NCBI RefSeq assembly: GCF_001659605.2
Contig: NC_035170.2
Span: 310,001 to 374,000 of the forward strand
Source of the DNA: Manihot esculenta
Taxonomy: Eukaryota > Streptophyta > Magnoliopsida > Malpighiales > Euphorbiaceae
DNA: 64,000 bases
Direction: 5' to 3'
In this document: piece after piece, positions 35,438 to 47,953 of the stretch
Position numbering within the stretch: position 1 is the first letter of the stretch
Layout of the letters: the number at the start of each line of letters is the position of its first letter
Position numbers and translations under genes: made by a program
Notes under the pieces: generated by a model
Database searches by the model: none
What the model saw: only the letters and a program-made list of their open reading frames with translations
What the model was told of the DNA's origin: nothing

Positions 35438-37602
35438 ATGAAGCTACTGTCCTTCATTTCTCGGTTTGCTCTTCTATTATTCATACTGTCCACTGTTCCC
35501 CAAATTATTGCTGACCTGAACTCTGACACTCAATCACTTCTTGATTTTGCGGCCGCTGTCCCCCATGTCCGAAAACTCAATTGGAACAGTTCCATCTCAG
35601 TTTGCTCCTCTTGGGTTGGAATTACGTGTAATTCAAATGGAACCCGCGTGATCGCCGTCCATCTTCCTGGCGTTGGACTCTATGGTCCAATCCCAGCCAA
35701 CACCATAGGCAAGCTTGATGCTCTTAGGATCCTCAGCCTGCGATCCAACTATCTTAATGAAAATCTTCCTTCTGATGTTACTTCCATTCCTTCTCTTCAG
35801 TACTTATACCTCCAACATAATAATTTCTCTGGTGCCTTCCCTGCCTCGCTCTCTCCCCAGCTAACTGTCCTGGATCTTTCTTTTAACTCCTTCACTAGTA
35901 GCATTCCACCCATTCTTCAGAATCTGAGACAACTCTCTGCATTGTACCTCCAGAACAATTCATTCTCTGGAGCCATACCCAATATCAGCCTCCCAAAACT
36001 GAAGATTTTGAATTTGAGCTTTAACCACCTTGATGGCTCGATTCCACACTCTCTGCAGAAGTTCCCTTATCATTCATTTGATGGAAATTCTCTATTGTGT
36101 GGACCGCCTCTCAAGAATTGCCCCACCATCATTCCTTCTCCTTCCCCAACTTACCTTGCTAGCTCACCAACAAAATCTAATATTCATGTTGCCACCTCAA
36201 AGAAGAAATTAGGATTATATTCTATAATTGCTATAGCTGTCGGGGGATCTGCAATCCTACTTCTCATAGCTCTAGCCATCTTTATATGCTGTTTGAAAAG
36301 AAAAGACAACAGAACTGGTGTTTTGAAAGGGAAAGCTGAGAGCGAAAAACCCAAGGATTTTGGAAGTGGTGTACAAGAGCCTGAAAAAAACAAATTGTTC
36401 TTCTTTGAAGGTTGTTCTTATAACTTTGATCTTGAGGATTTGTTGAGAGCTTCGGCTGAAGTTCTTGGTAAAGGGAGCTATGGAACAGCATATAAGGCAG
36501 TTTTGGAGGATGGGACAACAGTAGTGGTGAAAAGGTTGAAGGAAGTTGCAGTTGGAAAGAAGGAATTTGAGCAGCAGATGGAGGTTGTAGGGAGGACTGG
36601 ACAACACCCAAATGTTGCACCACTCCGTGCTTATTACTATTCCAAGGATGAAAAGCTTTTAGTTTACAACTATATGACTACTGGAAGCTTCTCTGCAGTT
36701 TTGCATGGTATGCTTTCTTTTCTTTTGCTCCATTATGATCAATGAGTTCTTGTCTTCTTTACTTCAGCTTCTTGCTTCACCTATAAGATAATTTCTCATT
36801 CTCACTACAAAACAATTTAGTATTACAAGATACGAAACTATTACATGCGACGAAAGTATAATTCCAGTTCCATTTTAAAAGAATTATGTAAATTTGTTTT
36901 GGCTCTGCATCTGCAATGCTTGTACCTTGGAGAATTCTTTATATTTTTACTCACTTGCCTCTTAATTTTCTGCCTAACACAATAGGTAGCACCGGAACAG
37001 GAAGAAGTCCACTGGATTGGGAAGCAAGAGTGAAGATTTGCCTTGGAGCTGCAAGGGGCATTGCCCATATTCATTCTGAAAGTGGTGTCAAATTTGTTCA
37101 TGGCAACATCAAAGCTTCCAATGTGCTTCTAACCCCTGACCTCGATGGTCTCATCTCTGATGTTGGCTTGACTCCTCTTATGAACTTCCCTGCAACTATT
37201 TCTCGAACCATTGGCTATGTAGCTCCTGAGGTTATGGAAACACGAAAAGTGAACCAGAAATCTGATGTTTATAGTTTTGGTGTTGTACTTCTTGAAATGC
37301 TGACAGGGAAAGCCCCGCTTCAAGCTCGAGGGCGCAATGATGTGGTTGATCTGCCAAGATGGGTGCGGTCAGTGGTGAGGGAGGAATGGACTGCAGAGGT
37401 GTTTGATGTAGAGCTAATGAAGTACCAAAACATTGAAGAGGAGATGGTGCAGATGCTTCAGATTGCATTGGCATGTGTGGCAAAGCTGCCAGACATGCGT
37501 CCAACAATGGATGAAGTAGTTAGAATGATGGAGGGAATTCAAGAACCTGAGTCAAGGAACCAGCTGTCCTCCGAGACCGAGTCTAATACTCAAACCCCAT
37601 GA
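35438..37602 (+). CDS. LRR receptor-like kinase, probably catalytically inactive (At5g58300-like)
   Basis: Exons 35438-36707 and 36986-37602 (codon split G/GT) give 628 residues. The ATG at 35438 is chosen because a clean signal peptide follows ([20 protein letters not shown]); an in-frame ATG 51 bp upstream would bury it. Order: LRR N-cap with CSSWVGITC (about 55-63); about five LRRs (70-205); Pro/Ser-rich spacer; transmembrane segment (about 260-283); kinase-like domain from about 330. The glycine loop GKGSYG and VVVKRLK lysine are present, but the catalytic loop reads HGNIKASN instead of HRD and the metal-binding motif reads DVG instead of DFG. That is the pattern of the LRR-III 'probable inactive receptor kinase' family. 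It likely acts at the plasma membrane as a scaffold or co-receptor; the ligand is unknown. Confidence 0.92.
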
Positions 37603-38782
37603 GTGTTTAAAACAAGTTCCTCAGAGGTGTCAAACATATCAGATACTGTCTGATATGGAGCATTCATAGGCAGTAGCTTCAGATGTTAGAAAATAAGCTT
37701 TCTTTTCCTGCTTGTTTGTTAGTTTCCATTTTGTGTTATCAGCTTTATCTTAATCTACAGTTATATGCTTAATTAATGGCGCTAAAGAGGAATGGTTTGT
37801 AAAATTCACACTCTACAAATGTAGTACTAACCACAGACCAAGGGTGGGAAAATTTAAAATGCGAGTTAATATTTTCTATGGTTTTGAATTAAGTTCCACA
37901 ATATAAGCAAACAATCTTGTTAAAAAGCAGAGTCATCTTGGTTTTCTGTAATTTTACATCAAGCCTTTTCTTCCTATATGAAGAAGAATCTCCTTCAATT
38001 GATGAACTAACCAATGCAAACACCTAATTGGAAGGAAGCGTGCTGTCAGAAATCCTAGGACGTAGATTCTGAAGTATGCAAAATCAATTACTCCGATTGA
38101 AATTGTTCTCAATTGGCAATAATAATGCAAAAGAAAAGGGTGTACAGAGGAAGAGAGAAGGATTCATAACTCTGCACATACAAGTTTCTCCATGCTGGAC
38201 GAAATATATGCTGATTTAACTTTGCCAGTTGCATATGGACTTCACAACATATTATTTGGTTTTCAATCCACACCAACACCTTGTGAAATAGAACTGTTGA
38301 ACACAAGGAAAAGTTAAATATGCGAAGAAACCTAAAGGATTAATTTCCATTGGAAGTGAGTATATGCTCTATAATAAAAAGAATATCCAATCAAACATTG
38401 AAGAAATCCCAGAAAATGAAAAGAAACAACACCATCATAAGCCAAATTGTTTGAGATATCTCTTTCTTAAAAAAAAAAAAAAAAGACACAGAAGAACATA
38501 ATGTAAATCAATTAATAACATTAATCTAATCCACTTCTATTTTCCTGTTTCTTCCATATATCAATTCACGCTCTTGGTCTCAACGGTATTCTTAAACAAG
38601 CTCGTTACTCCCTATGGGAATTTCTTGTCTATCAAACCAAATATTCTCAATTCTTAATCAAGGCAAACAACTCTCTGCTACCTCTGAGCTGGTGATTTCC
38701 CTCTATATTATGGATACCTTCATTTGCATTCCCAGCACATCCCCATTTCTCAAATCATCTGCTGCGAAAAGGTTGCTCAGCT
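37603..38782. other. Intergenic region / PHT1 promoter
   Basis: 3' UTR of the receptor kinase followed by the upstream region of the phosphate transporter. No gene is seen. A frame at 38614-38820 overlaps the PHT1 start in another frame and is either a uORF or chance. Two P1BS-like sites lie at 38360 and 38381. Confidence 0.5.
38360..38388 (+). promoter_or_regulatory. Paired P1BS-like elements upstream of PHT1
   Basis: GTATATGC (38360-38367) and GAATATCC (38381-38388) both fit GNATATNC, the binding site of PHR1-type factors that switch on genes under phosphate starvation. They lie about 400 bp before the PHT1 start codon and 21 bp apart. The motif is short, so one hit could be chance; two this close upstream of this gene family is more convincing. 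Confidence 0.5.
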
Positions 38783-40420
38783 ATGGCGGACGGGACCAAA
38801 GCCATCTTCTCTGCCCTTGACAATGCTAAGACCCAACTGTACCATTTCAAGGCGATAGTTATTGCCGGTATGGGATTCTTCACTGATGCTTATGATCTCT
38901 TCTGCATCACTGCTGTCACCAAGCTCCTAGGCCGCCTATACTACTATGACCCTACCCTGGCTAAAGCTGCCCCTGGTAAGCTCCCGGACAAAGTCAACAA
39001 TGCTATAACAGGAGTTGCTTTATGTGGAACCTTATTAGGACAACTATTCTTTGGGTGGCTGGGAGATAAGCTCGGTAGGAAGAAAGTTTATGGGATAACT
39101 CTAGTTACAATGGTGGGCTGTGCTTTGGCTTCTGGCTTTTCCTTTGGTTCCACAGCTGATGGTGTGGTAGCTACTCTCTGTTTCTTCCGCTTTTGGCTTG
39201 GTTTTGGCATTGGAGGGGACTATCCACTCTCTGCCGTAATCATGTCTGAATATGCCAATCAGAAAACCCGAGGAGCCTTCATCGCCGCTGTCTTCGCAAT
39301 GCAAGGAATGGGAATACTGTTTGCAGGAGCCGTAGCCACAATCATATCCAAGATATTCAAGGATACTTTCAAAGCTCCTCCATTTAGTGAAAACCACATA
39401 CTATCAACTCAGCCTGAAGCTGATTTTGTTTGGCGGATTGTGCTCATGATAGGTGCAATCCCTGCAGCTTTAACCTTTTACTGGAGAATGAAAATGCCTG
39501 AAACTGCTCGGTACACTGCCTTGGTTGAGGGAAACCACAAGAAGGCTGCTGCAGATATGGCGACAGTGCTTGAAAGCGACATTTATATCGAAGAAACAGG
39601 CTCCAAGCCTCCTGCTAATCCCAAAAGCACTTCATATGGTCTCTTCTCTTCTGAGTTCCTTGCGAGGCATGGGATTCACCTTCTAGGTACAACTAGCACC
39701 TGGTTCTTATTAGATATTGCCTTCTACAGTCTCCAGTTAACCCAGAAAGATATCTACCCTGCAAGTGGACTGGTATATAAGGCCCCAGTAATGAATGCAT
39801 TGGAAGAGATGTACTATATCTCTAGAGCCATGACCATAATAGCACTGGTTGCAACTGTTCCTGGATACTGGTTCACTGTCTTGCTGATTGACAAGATTGG
39901 CAGGTACATAATCCAACTCGGTGGCTTCCTTCTCATGTCGATTTGCATGGCAATTCTTGGATTTCAATATGGGAATGTTAGAGGAGAGAAATCCAAGTGC
40001 GGGGCAAATTCCAAACATGATTACTGCGATGGCAACCCCATATTATTCGTGGTTCTCTATGGGCTTACTCTCTTCTTTGCCAACTTTGGACCCAACAGCA
40101 CAACATTCATAGTCCCAGCAGAGCTGTTCCCTGCAAGATTTCGCTCAACATGCCATGGTATGTCAGCAGCAGCAGGAAAAGCTGGAGCTATTCTAGGTGC
40201 ATTTGTTGTGCAGACCTACACATTAGGAGGAGATTCGAAGCAAATCAAGAAGGCAATCATTGCACTGGCTGTGGTAAATTTGCTTGGGTTTTTCTTCTCT
40301 TTCTTGGTGCCGGAAACAAAAGGCAGGTCGCTTGAGGAAATCTCCGGAGAGGACAGAGAACTAGATGGATGTGCAAATGAGAATGGCAGAGAACACAATG
40401 CTAGTTCTGAGATGACTTAA
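38783..40420 (+). CDS. PHT1: High-affinity inorganic phosphate transporter, PHT1 family
   Basis: Single-exon ORF of 545 residues, the usual PHT1 length (about 520-550). It is a proton-coupled phosphate symporter of the major facilitator superfamily, expected at the plasma membrane with 12 membrane spans and a central loop (about 240-290). The PHT1 signature [16 protein letters not shown] starts at residue 144; the MFS loop [11 protein letters not shown] is at 91-101; [10 protein letters not shown] in span 1 and [15 protein letters not shown] in the C-half are conserved; [16 protein letters not shown] is near the C-terminus. The start is the first ATG giving the family N-terminus. It converges with the S6 kinase gene 666 bp away. 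Which PHT1 paralogue it is cannot be decided from the sequence alone. Confidence 0.96.
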   Translation: MADGTKAIFSALDNAKTQLYHFKAIVIAGMGFFTDAYDLFCITAVTKLLGRLYYYDPTLAKAAPGKLPDKVNNAITGVALCGTLLGQLFFGWLGDKLGRKKVYGITLVTMVGCALASGFSFGSTADGVVATLCFFRFWLGFGIGGDYPLSAVIMSEYANQKTRGAFIAAVFAMQGMGILFAGAVATIISKIFKDTFKAPPFSENHILSTQPEADFVWRIVLMIGAIPAALTFYWRMKMPETARYTALVEGNHKKAAADMATVLESDIYIEETGSKPPANPKSTSYGLFSSEFLARHGIHLLGTTSTWFLLDIAFYSLQLTQKDIYPASGLVYKAPVMNALEEMYYISRAMTIIALVATVPGYWFTVLLIDKIGRYIIQLGGFLLMSICMAILGFQYGNVRGEKSKCGANSKHDYCDGNPILFVVLYGLTLFFANFGPNSTTFIVPAELFPARFRSTCHGMSAAAGKAGAILGAFVVQTYTLGGDSKQIKKAIIALAVVNLLGFFFSFLVPETKGRSLEEISGEDRELDGCANENGREHNASSEMT

Positions 40421-41086
40421 TTCTTAGGTGTGTTGATTCCTTTTCAACACAATCACAAACTATAGGTATCAATATCTAACTAAGAATAAACTTGTTCCAT
40501 TTCTTCTTCTTCTTCACAAATATAAATAAAGGATGGGCAAAGAGAAATACTTTTGATTTTGTCACTGCAAGCACATATACATACTATACAAATAAAGTTG
40601 GGATTGCAGTTGACCAATTTCAGGATAAATTTGTGCTATTTTTTTATTGGATTTCATTTAAGATTAGCAAACTCTGTTGTACTTCCCTAGTTTGTTCTAC
40701 ATCTGATCTTTAGGAAAGGTGTCCTGTGCTTCTAGTATTATTCATATCCAGTTTGTCTTGATCAATAAAATCGTAATTTGTTTGTTTAAAAAAATAAATG
40801 CATATACAACATAAATACACAGATGTATGATTTTTTTTTAAATTTTTTATTAATTTCTTAAAAATAAAATATAATATGTTAATTTAATTAAAGTCAATTA
40901 AATTTTAGAAAACTAAATATACAGCTCATATATTATTTATATACTCTAACTTTAAAAGAGAATGGGTTATGAAATATGAAAAATTTTGTATGAGAGTCTG
41001 ATTTTATAGTGGTCTTGAATTAGCAATATAGTCAACTGCATCTGCACTAACTTGGCAGTGGATTTGGAAGACTTTGTACAACCTTT
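40421..41086. other. Convergent intergenic region between PHT1 and S6K
   Basis: Both genes end here. PHT1 polyadenylation candidates AATAAA lie at 40525 and 40591. The right part is AT-rich. No gene is seen. Confidence 0.6.
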
Positions 41087-44016
41087 CTAAGGCGGAGTCT
41101 GAAGAAAAGAGGCAGGCCTTACATAAGTGAAACCCTTGAATGGATTATCATGGGACTTTGGAGTAGCAGCAGGAGTATCCAGGATTGGCATGGTGGTCCA
41201 GCACTCCTCAAAGTTTGCAACACAAAGGTTACCTGCAACCTTTGGGCAAAAGCTTGGCCTGATTTCCCTTGCTTCCAATTTCTTCCAGTTGATTGACTTG
41301 AACCACTTGTGGTTTTTTATCTCCTTGCTTCCACCTGGTCCGCAACCAAGTCGCTTACTTGCTTCTTTTTGCAGCAGCTGAAAAACAAAATGCACATTCT
41401 GTTTTCAGTTTTTAACCAATATTAAGCATGCAACAAAATATGAAATACCATGTCTTCTTTGCTGCATCAGCCTATAGCAAGAATAATACATTTTGGATAA
41501 CGGGGAGTCCATTTCAGGGCTTGGATGTGATTGACAAATGAAGGACAATAAAGTTACCTTGTTTTCTTTTCAGTCTACGAAATGCAATAATGTAATATGG
41601 GATATTGCATATTAAAGTTTCACCGCATGAAAGCAGAAACAAGAGAAGAAACAAATTTACCCCTTTCAAAAGCGAATGTGCTTCGCCTGTCAAAAATGAT
41701 GGCAGCTTAATCTTATTCTTTATGATCTTCTGTTGAATTTGTTTTCTATTTCCACCAATAAAAGGGGGCTGCAAAACCAGCAACAGTAAATTGAAAACTA
41801 AGCAATCTGAGGACTCTGGAAAAAACTCACTTTTATGTTAGCCGTCAAATTGCGTGTTTCTAAGTAAACCAAAAACAATGTAACAGAACAATAAGCATCT
41901 TACTTTCACTGCAATTTTATTTTCTTTAATTCTCAGTATACTGTTTCATGATCATGTTGATTTAAAATTCAAAAGAACTTATCCAGTGGGAAAAACTGAT
42001 GCAAAAAAACACTCCTTAAATGAGACAAACTTTCATCCAAAATAAATGAATATGCAGAACATGAAAAAAAAAAAAAATCAATGGACATGAATTCAACTGA
42101 GAAATTATAGAGTTGCAGATCTAACAATGAAGACTAACCTTTCCCGTAAGCATTTCATATAATAGGATTCCAACACTCCACCAATCTGCAGCCTTATCGT
42201 GGCCTTTCCCAAGAATGATTTCAGGGGACATATATTCTAAAGTTCCACACATGGAGTTTGACCTTGTATTTTCATCAAACTGCTTTGCCACGCCAAAGTC
42301 TGTCAACATCACCTGTAATTTGACACAATGATAGCACCAAGGATTAGGTCAGCTTAAAGCTCAGTACATATGAATCGCAGCTTAGAGCTCAGTACATATG
42401 CATTGAAGCAAACTCATAAGAAAAAATCACATATCGCAAGTTGTAGAATCATACATGCCCATCTGCATCTAGAAGAACATTTTCAGGTTTGAGATCCCTA
42501 TGCATTATTCCATTTGCATGGAGGTGAGAGACAGCAGAAACAATCTCAGCAGTATATATACGTGCCAAATCCTCTCTGAAGTAATAAAAAAATGGAAAAT
42601 TATAACTTAAAATTTCACAATAAAGCCATAGTAAGCACTTAAGATACTAATTATATATATACCTAAACAAGCCTTGGCGGTAGAGCTGATAGAAAAGATG
42701 ACCTCCATTAATAAAATCAAGTACGAGGTAGAGTCTATATTTAGTCTGCCAACAGAAAGAAATGCAAATTAATCTGGTACATGGCATGAAAATGGAAAGA
42801 TAATAATATGGTATAATCCTACATTTCTAAGGGACAACTTTGGTGAAAGGTATAAGTCCCTGGACACCTTGCCTTTTGCAAGCCAGTTTTTATGGGTGAT
42901 TTCTATCTAGTTGGCTTATTCCTCAAGTTGTTCACGTTAATGGTATTAAAGTCAGGAGCTCCCAGAGTGGTGATCTCAGCCCACTGAGTAAGGACATGGA
43001 GTCCAATATGTAAGGGGTCAGCCGTGACCAATTAGGATTTCTATCTAGTTGGCTTATTCCTCAAGTTGTTCACGTTAATGGTATTAAAGTCAGGAGCTCC
43101 CAGAGTGGTGATCTCAGCCCTCTGAGTAAGGACATGGAGTCCAATATGTAAGGGGTCAGCCGTGACCAATTAGGACATTAGTTCTCTAATGGGTTATAGT
43201 TGCAAAGCCACGTTATTAAGGGACAACCTGGGCATCCTCTCGCAAGCCAGTTTTCAAGGGTGACTTCTACCTAGTTGGCTTATTTCTTAAGTGGTTCACT
43301 TAATAATAATAAATAACAATGCATTCAATTTTGAAAACCAAAATATTCAACTTAATCAAAATTATTAACTTCCATCATAAAGCACCAGAGAAATAGGTAA
43401 ATTTTGAAGGGGAAAAAAACAAAGGTTACTTTATTACTTGGAATGAGTATCTGAGTTGCACTATGAAAGGATGATCCACTTTTGTTAATATGTCTCTCTC
43501 AGATTTCAAGTATCCAGCATTATTTTTCTCCATTATCTCATCTTTCCTCACGACCTTCATCGCATATATTTCTGACGTATCAGTCCTCCTCACTTGATAC
43601 ACCTTTCCAAAACCACCTCGGCCTACAAGCCTCAGAACTTCAAAATCTTCAAGCCCTACAGCAGTGGGAGGTTCTGTAAGGTCTCCTCTTGGTTCTCCAA
43701 TAACTGGGTTTGTGAGTTCCAAGATATCTTCTTCTGTGTCACATAATGTGAGTTTGCTGAGTTTCAAAGGATGACTAACATGACTTGAAGGGCCCACTAA
43801 GGAATGGGATCGACTACAGATGACAGCAGGATCCTCGTACAGCGATCCACTAGCCGCTGAACCGACAACCAAATTCTGTGTTGAGGCTTGACAAGGAGCA
43901 GAACCAAATACGTCAGAAAAATCAAACTCAACATAATCAGAGGGAAGAGCATCAGGTGGTCCTATTGGGAGAAGTGAATTATTCTGGAAGGGCATTGTCA
44001 ATTTAGAGGAAACCAT
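41087..44016 (-). CDS. S6K: Ribosomal protein S6 kinase (AGC kinase, plant S6K type)
   Basis: Six exons on the minus strand: 44016-43438, 42745-42663, 42575-42455, 42312-42139, 41768-41661 and 41377-41087, all with GT-AG borders, total 451 residues (Arabidopsis S6Ks about 465-471). Seen: N-terminal [11 protein letters not shown] (the TOR-signalling-like region of plant S6Ks); glycine loop GRGGFG (132-137); Lys154; HRDLKPEN (from 246); DFG (266-268); activation-loop Ser281 in RSNSMCGT (PDK1 site in the family); and hydrophobic-motif Thr439 in FKGFTYVRP (TOR-dependent site). The kinase acts downstream of TOR on ribosomal protein S6 and translation. ATG 44016 gives the family start MVSS; an in-frame ATG at 44061 is also possible. 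The leader carries uORFs and probably an intron. Confidence 0.94.
42898..43173. repeat. 138-bp tandem duplication in S6K intron 1
   Basis: 42898-43035 is repeated at 43036-43173 with a single difference seen (cccactgag versus ccctctgag). A third, diverged partial copy follows at 43230-43305 (aagccagttttcaagggtga...). The near identity points to a recent local duplication of an older repeat. Confidence 0.85.
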
Positions 44017-44285
44017 GTTGGCTAATGAAGACAACTTATCTTGAAAATGGGAGGAAAACAACTTTGGATTTTATAGGTTAATCTCTCCAATAGAAGGAGA
44101 GATGCAAACTGATGAAGAGGGAGATCTAACAATGGCCTTAAACAAGAGAAAGTTTTTGAATGCAACAGGAGTTCCAAGGAAAGTAGGGAACAAGCAATCC
44201 AAAATCCAGAAAAAGAAGTCGTTCTTGTTTCCCGATTTACAGGAAACAGTTGATGCAGCAGCACAGGTTGAATTCATGAAGATAT
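44017..44285 (-). promoter_or_regulatory. S6K 5' leader exon with two upstream ORFs
   Basis: uORF1 (44277-44071, 68 codons, MNSTCAAASTVSCKSG...) and overlapping uORF2 (44264-44022, 80 codons, MLLHQLFPVNRETRT...) both start before the main ATG; uORF2 ends 5 bp before it. The leader exon is inferred from the acceptor CTGCAG at 44291-44286. Such uORFs usually lower translation unless ribosomes reinitiate. Confidence 0.45.
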
Positions 44286-44767
44286 CTGCAGTTGAGTGAA
44301 ACATATATACAATCAGTACATGCTACAAGCACAAATAAAAGGAACTCAATTTAAGAATTTTTCTGTGCTTCTATATTATTTGTTTCCCTTATGAAATTCA
44401 AGGCTACACGCACAAATCAAAGAACTCAATTCAGATTCGTTCTATGCCTGTAACTTCTTTATTTCCTTACAATAGCCAAGGCTACAAGCATAAATCAAAG
44501 GTACCCAATTTAAGATTTGTTGCATGTTTCTGACTTCTTTATTCCCTTTATGATAGTCAAGGCTACAAGAACCAAATTTAGATTTGTTCCATGCAAGTTT
44601 CTGTCTTCTGTGTTTCCTTTATGATACCAAAAAAAAAAAAAAAAAGGCCAAATCCATCAAAAAATAAAAATCGAAAATAGCATGGAAAAAAGGTGAAAAT
44701 TTGTGAAAGGAGAAAGCGAAGGAAAATAAAGAGAAAACATGGAGAGGAAGCGAAAGATTGGTCTAAC
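44286..44767 (-). other. Putative S6K leader intron
   Basis: The donor AAAG/GTTAG (44768/44767) and acceptor CTGCAG/ATATC (44286/44285) fit the consensus. Interior is T-rich on the sense strand, with four similar ~70-bp phrases (caaggctacaag..., aaatcaaag...caatt) that form a degenerate tandem array at 44300-44600. A TATATATT box at about 44823-44830 suits transcription starting near 44795. Confidence 0.4.
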
Positions 44768-44801
44768 CTTTGAATATTGCAGAGACAGAGAATGGAGATC
44801 A

Positions 44802-45919
44802 AGAAAACCTTTTGGCGTGAAATATATAAGTTATGTGATGGCTTCTGTATATATGTATACTAGGCTTATGTTATTTGAGTAGTTAACGGAATAACTTCCT
44901 GGATTTGATACTTTGATGCTCGGGTGTCGCTCACGTGGCGATTTTCTCCTGGCTAATATGCTAGACAGACCTGTACAGCTAGTTAAAAACGTTTTCCTTT
45001 TCCTTTTCCTTTATGAAGAGGGATATGCGGCGACTTGGCGTTGCCGTTTGGAGCTGGATCACGCCTGATTTTCGTTCACGGAATCTGTTTTTTAATCAAT
45101 CACTGGCTGAAATACGGTTAAAATTAGTACTTCAAAATCGATATTAAATCAGACATTCACAATTAATATTTAAAAATTAAAAAGTTATTTCTCCATTATT
45201 CAATTAAAATGATTATATTTAACATGACTTGTAATTAGAGGGTTAAAATTAATACAACAAGAAGTCGTCATATCTCTTATTTGAAGAAAATATTTAAGCA
45301 TCAATGATGGAAAAAAAATATTCTTCTCCTATTGAAAAGAATAATAAAAGGGTCAATTTTTGCAAGTGGAAATTGTTCTTTCTTAATTATTTTAATTTAT
45401 TCTTTTACATATTGTTAAGGATATTCTCGAATAGACAGCAAAATTAAGACTTAATTTTCTTTATTTGACTTGAAATAATTGACGGAATTAGGCGTAAATG
45501 TTTCTGTATTAGTTTGGCTTTAAAAGGTTAAATTATATGATTTGGCATTGGAATTAATAAGAGACTACAAGTATAAATGTTTCCATTTAATGCAAATGTT
45601 GGACTTCTTGATTTGGCATCATCAGAATAAGATGGCCATGCGCTTTTTTCTTTTTTCTTTTTTTTATTATTATTAAAAAACAATTAGCATGATACATACT
45701 GTTAAAACCTAAATGCAAGATATACGCATTACATATTAAGTGAAAAGATGGCCATGCACTTTGAGTGATTAATAAGCAAGATAAGTAGGAAACCACAAGC
45801 CCAAAGATGAAGCTATACATGAATGGTTTTTAGTGATTTATTCCAAAAATCAAGTTGCATATATATGTACTTGGTTTTAGTGCAATCACCAATGAAGAAG
45901 AAGCGGATTCTGTGAGCTA
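44802..45919. other. Intergenic region between S6K promoter and MES17-like gene
   Basis: S6K promoter on the left and 3' UTR of the esterase on the right. AT-rich, no gene seen; frames at 45587-45820 and 45813-46028 are without recognisable domains or are shadows. Confidence 0.5.
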
Positions 45920-47953
45920 TTATCCGACAGAAGCTGCTGCCTTGACGAGCAAGCCAAAAAGGAGAAATGGAGAGGAAAAGAAAGGGCTGTGATCGCAATC
46001 CAAAAGAAAAACCTGAGATGGAGGCCACCTCTTTATCATAGCCTCTTGTTGCTGAGGTTTTATTACATGATCATGCTTTGTCTTTATGTACACACGCTTC
46101 ACCTTCTCTATGCCATCACCATTCTCCTCCTCCTTGAACTGGGCTCTCTTTAATGCTAGGATTGGTCCTGGTCTCAACAGCATCGAAGCTAGGATTGAAT
46201 CCTGCATGCATAATGCATGATTAACATTTAATAAGCTCTACTTTAGAACCCACCTAATATATAACCATCATAATAATATAAATTTTCTTCAATCACTATG
46301 GTACTAACTAATTGGTTAGATATTCTCGAATGTTTAATTTAATCATACTCTACGTATTAAAATGGGTTGAAGAGTATTATTCAAAAATATATATATAAAT
46401 AAAAAAATCAAAGCGAATATTTAACCAACATATTAGCCATCAACAACAATATATAGGATGAACAGGAATTGAATGCTAGGGAATATATATATATATATAA
46501 AAGAAAAGAAGTATGGATACCCATTAACAAAAGCATATGAAAAAGTCATATATAAAAAAGTATGTATACCTCTCGTGGGCTCATTTGATAGATGATTTGG
46601 CGTTGGAATTCTTTCTTCACAATGGCACTCGTAGGAGCCTCATTACTTCCCAATCCAAATCCTAGCTCATACACCTCACCAAATGAGGACAGCTCCGGAA
46701 CTCCCTGTCAATTCAATTTTTCACATATATTTACACACTATTCTACAGTAAAAACCTAGCATAACTTACTGCCATATATTCTAAAATGACACTAATTTGA
46801 CATATCTACTCTAGTATTTAATTACATTTTTGTAACGAGAAAAATACTTTGTAAAAAATATAATTTTATTAAATATAAAATAATATATATAAATTTTGCA
46901 AAACCGGCAATGTCAACATAATATCATTTTAGAAATTTAACTATTCCCCTTCAATCATAAGATCTTTAAAAATTAACCCACCCATCCCCCAAAATATAAA
47001 AAGCTAGCTTGGTGGAAAAGGTAAAACATCAGTGCAATCACTTTGTCGGTTAATCCCATTTTCTTGGGAAGGAACCAAAAATAATAAAATATATAATTTT
47101 TTTTGTTTTTTGTTTACATATATAGGACAAATGCGATGAAATGAAGCTACCCTATAGTACATGTAGGTGGGGATATATATTAGATAATGTTTTCAAATGC
47201 TTAACATAACAATAGAGCTAAATAATTATTACGTAGAGGAAAATCTATGCCTATCATACATTCGTACTCCATAATATACACAAACTTACTGTAGTTTAAA
47301 AAAATGTAAAAAGAAAGCTTTTAATGTTAGGTGGGTGTGCTGATGCAATTAGTTGGCTGCCTTTGAATCATCCGGGGGAAACAACACTACAAGCTACAGC
47401 TACCAAGGATAATATAATTCAATTAACAAGATTTATATATGTAAGAGGAAAAAAATTACATCCTGGGCATCTTGATCCGTCCAGAAACCCAACTTCAGCA
47501 TGGTGGCTGCCAAGTACACTGCTAACCGGATCTTCTTTGCCAACTTGTGAGTTGCCTGCGTTATACTTAGCCCCCCAGCGCTGTGCCCCACCAGTATCAC
47601 CTGTAAAATATGAATTAACAGTCCAACAATAATATGCATATCAACAACATCTATCAAGAATTAATAATGAAGGATAAAGTTGGACGGACCTGCTCATTAT
47701 CAGGCAAGGAAGACAAGAGATCCATTAGAGGCTTATTATAGTCATCAAAAGAGAGGATAGAATTGGCATCTCCTTGATCGATGCCTGAACCTTTGAGGTC
47801 AACACAAGATACCTTATAGCCTGCGTTCTCCATGAGGCACCTGATTTTGTACCAGCACCAGCTTCCTCCACCAATTCCATGCACCAACACGAAGTGTGGC
47901 TTCCGTGACAAGGCTGTTTCTTCTACTCTCATCTCAATTACCTCCTCTCCCAT
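45920..47953 (-). CDS. MES17: Methylesterase of the MES/SABP2 family, MES17-like
   Basis: Four exons on the minus strand: 47953-47690, 47600-47460, 46704-46570 and 46201-45920, all phase 0, giving 273 residues. It is an alpha/beta hydrolase that removes methyl from methylated hormones; Arabidopsis MES17 acts on methyl-IAA. The oxyanion region HFVLVHGIGGGSWCW (20-34), nucleophile Ser95 in GHSAG, Asp224 in TKHDHVIKP and His251 in DCDHSPFF form the triad. The N-terminus is longer than in SABP2, and the phrase CVDLKGSGIDQGDANSILSF resembles MES17 more than SABP2. The donor of exon 1 (cag/gtccgt) is weaker than consensus. The substrate cannot be proved from sequence. It is cytosolic, with no signal peptide. 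Confidence 0.9.

Noticed and set aside
38614..38820. ORF overlapping the PHT1 start
   Set aside because: Different frame from PHT1 and no family likeness; at most a uORF, no support for a protein.
40421..41086. Functional link between PHT1 and S6K from convergent placement
   Set aside because: Nothing in the sequence shows overlap or co-regulation; adjacency alone is weak evidence in plants.
47324..47632. 102-codon ORF on the plus strand
   Set aside because: Antisense shadow of exon 2 of the MES17-like gene and adjoining intron.
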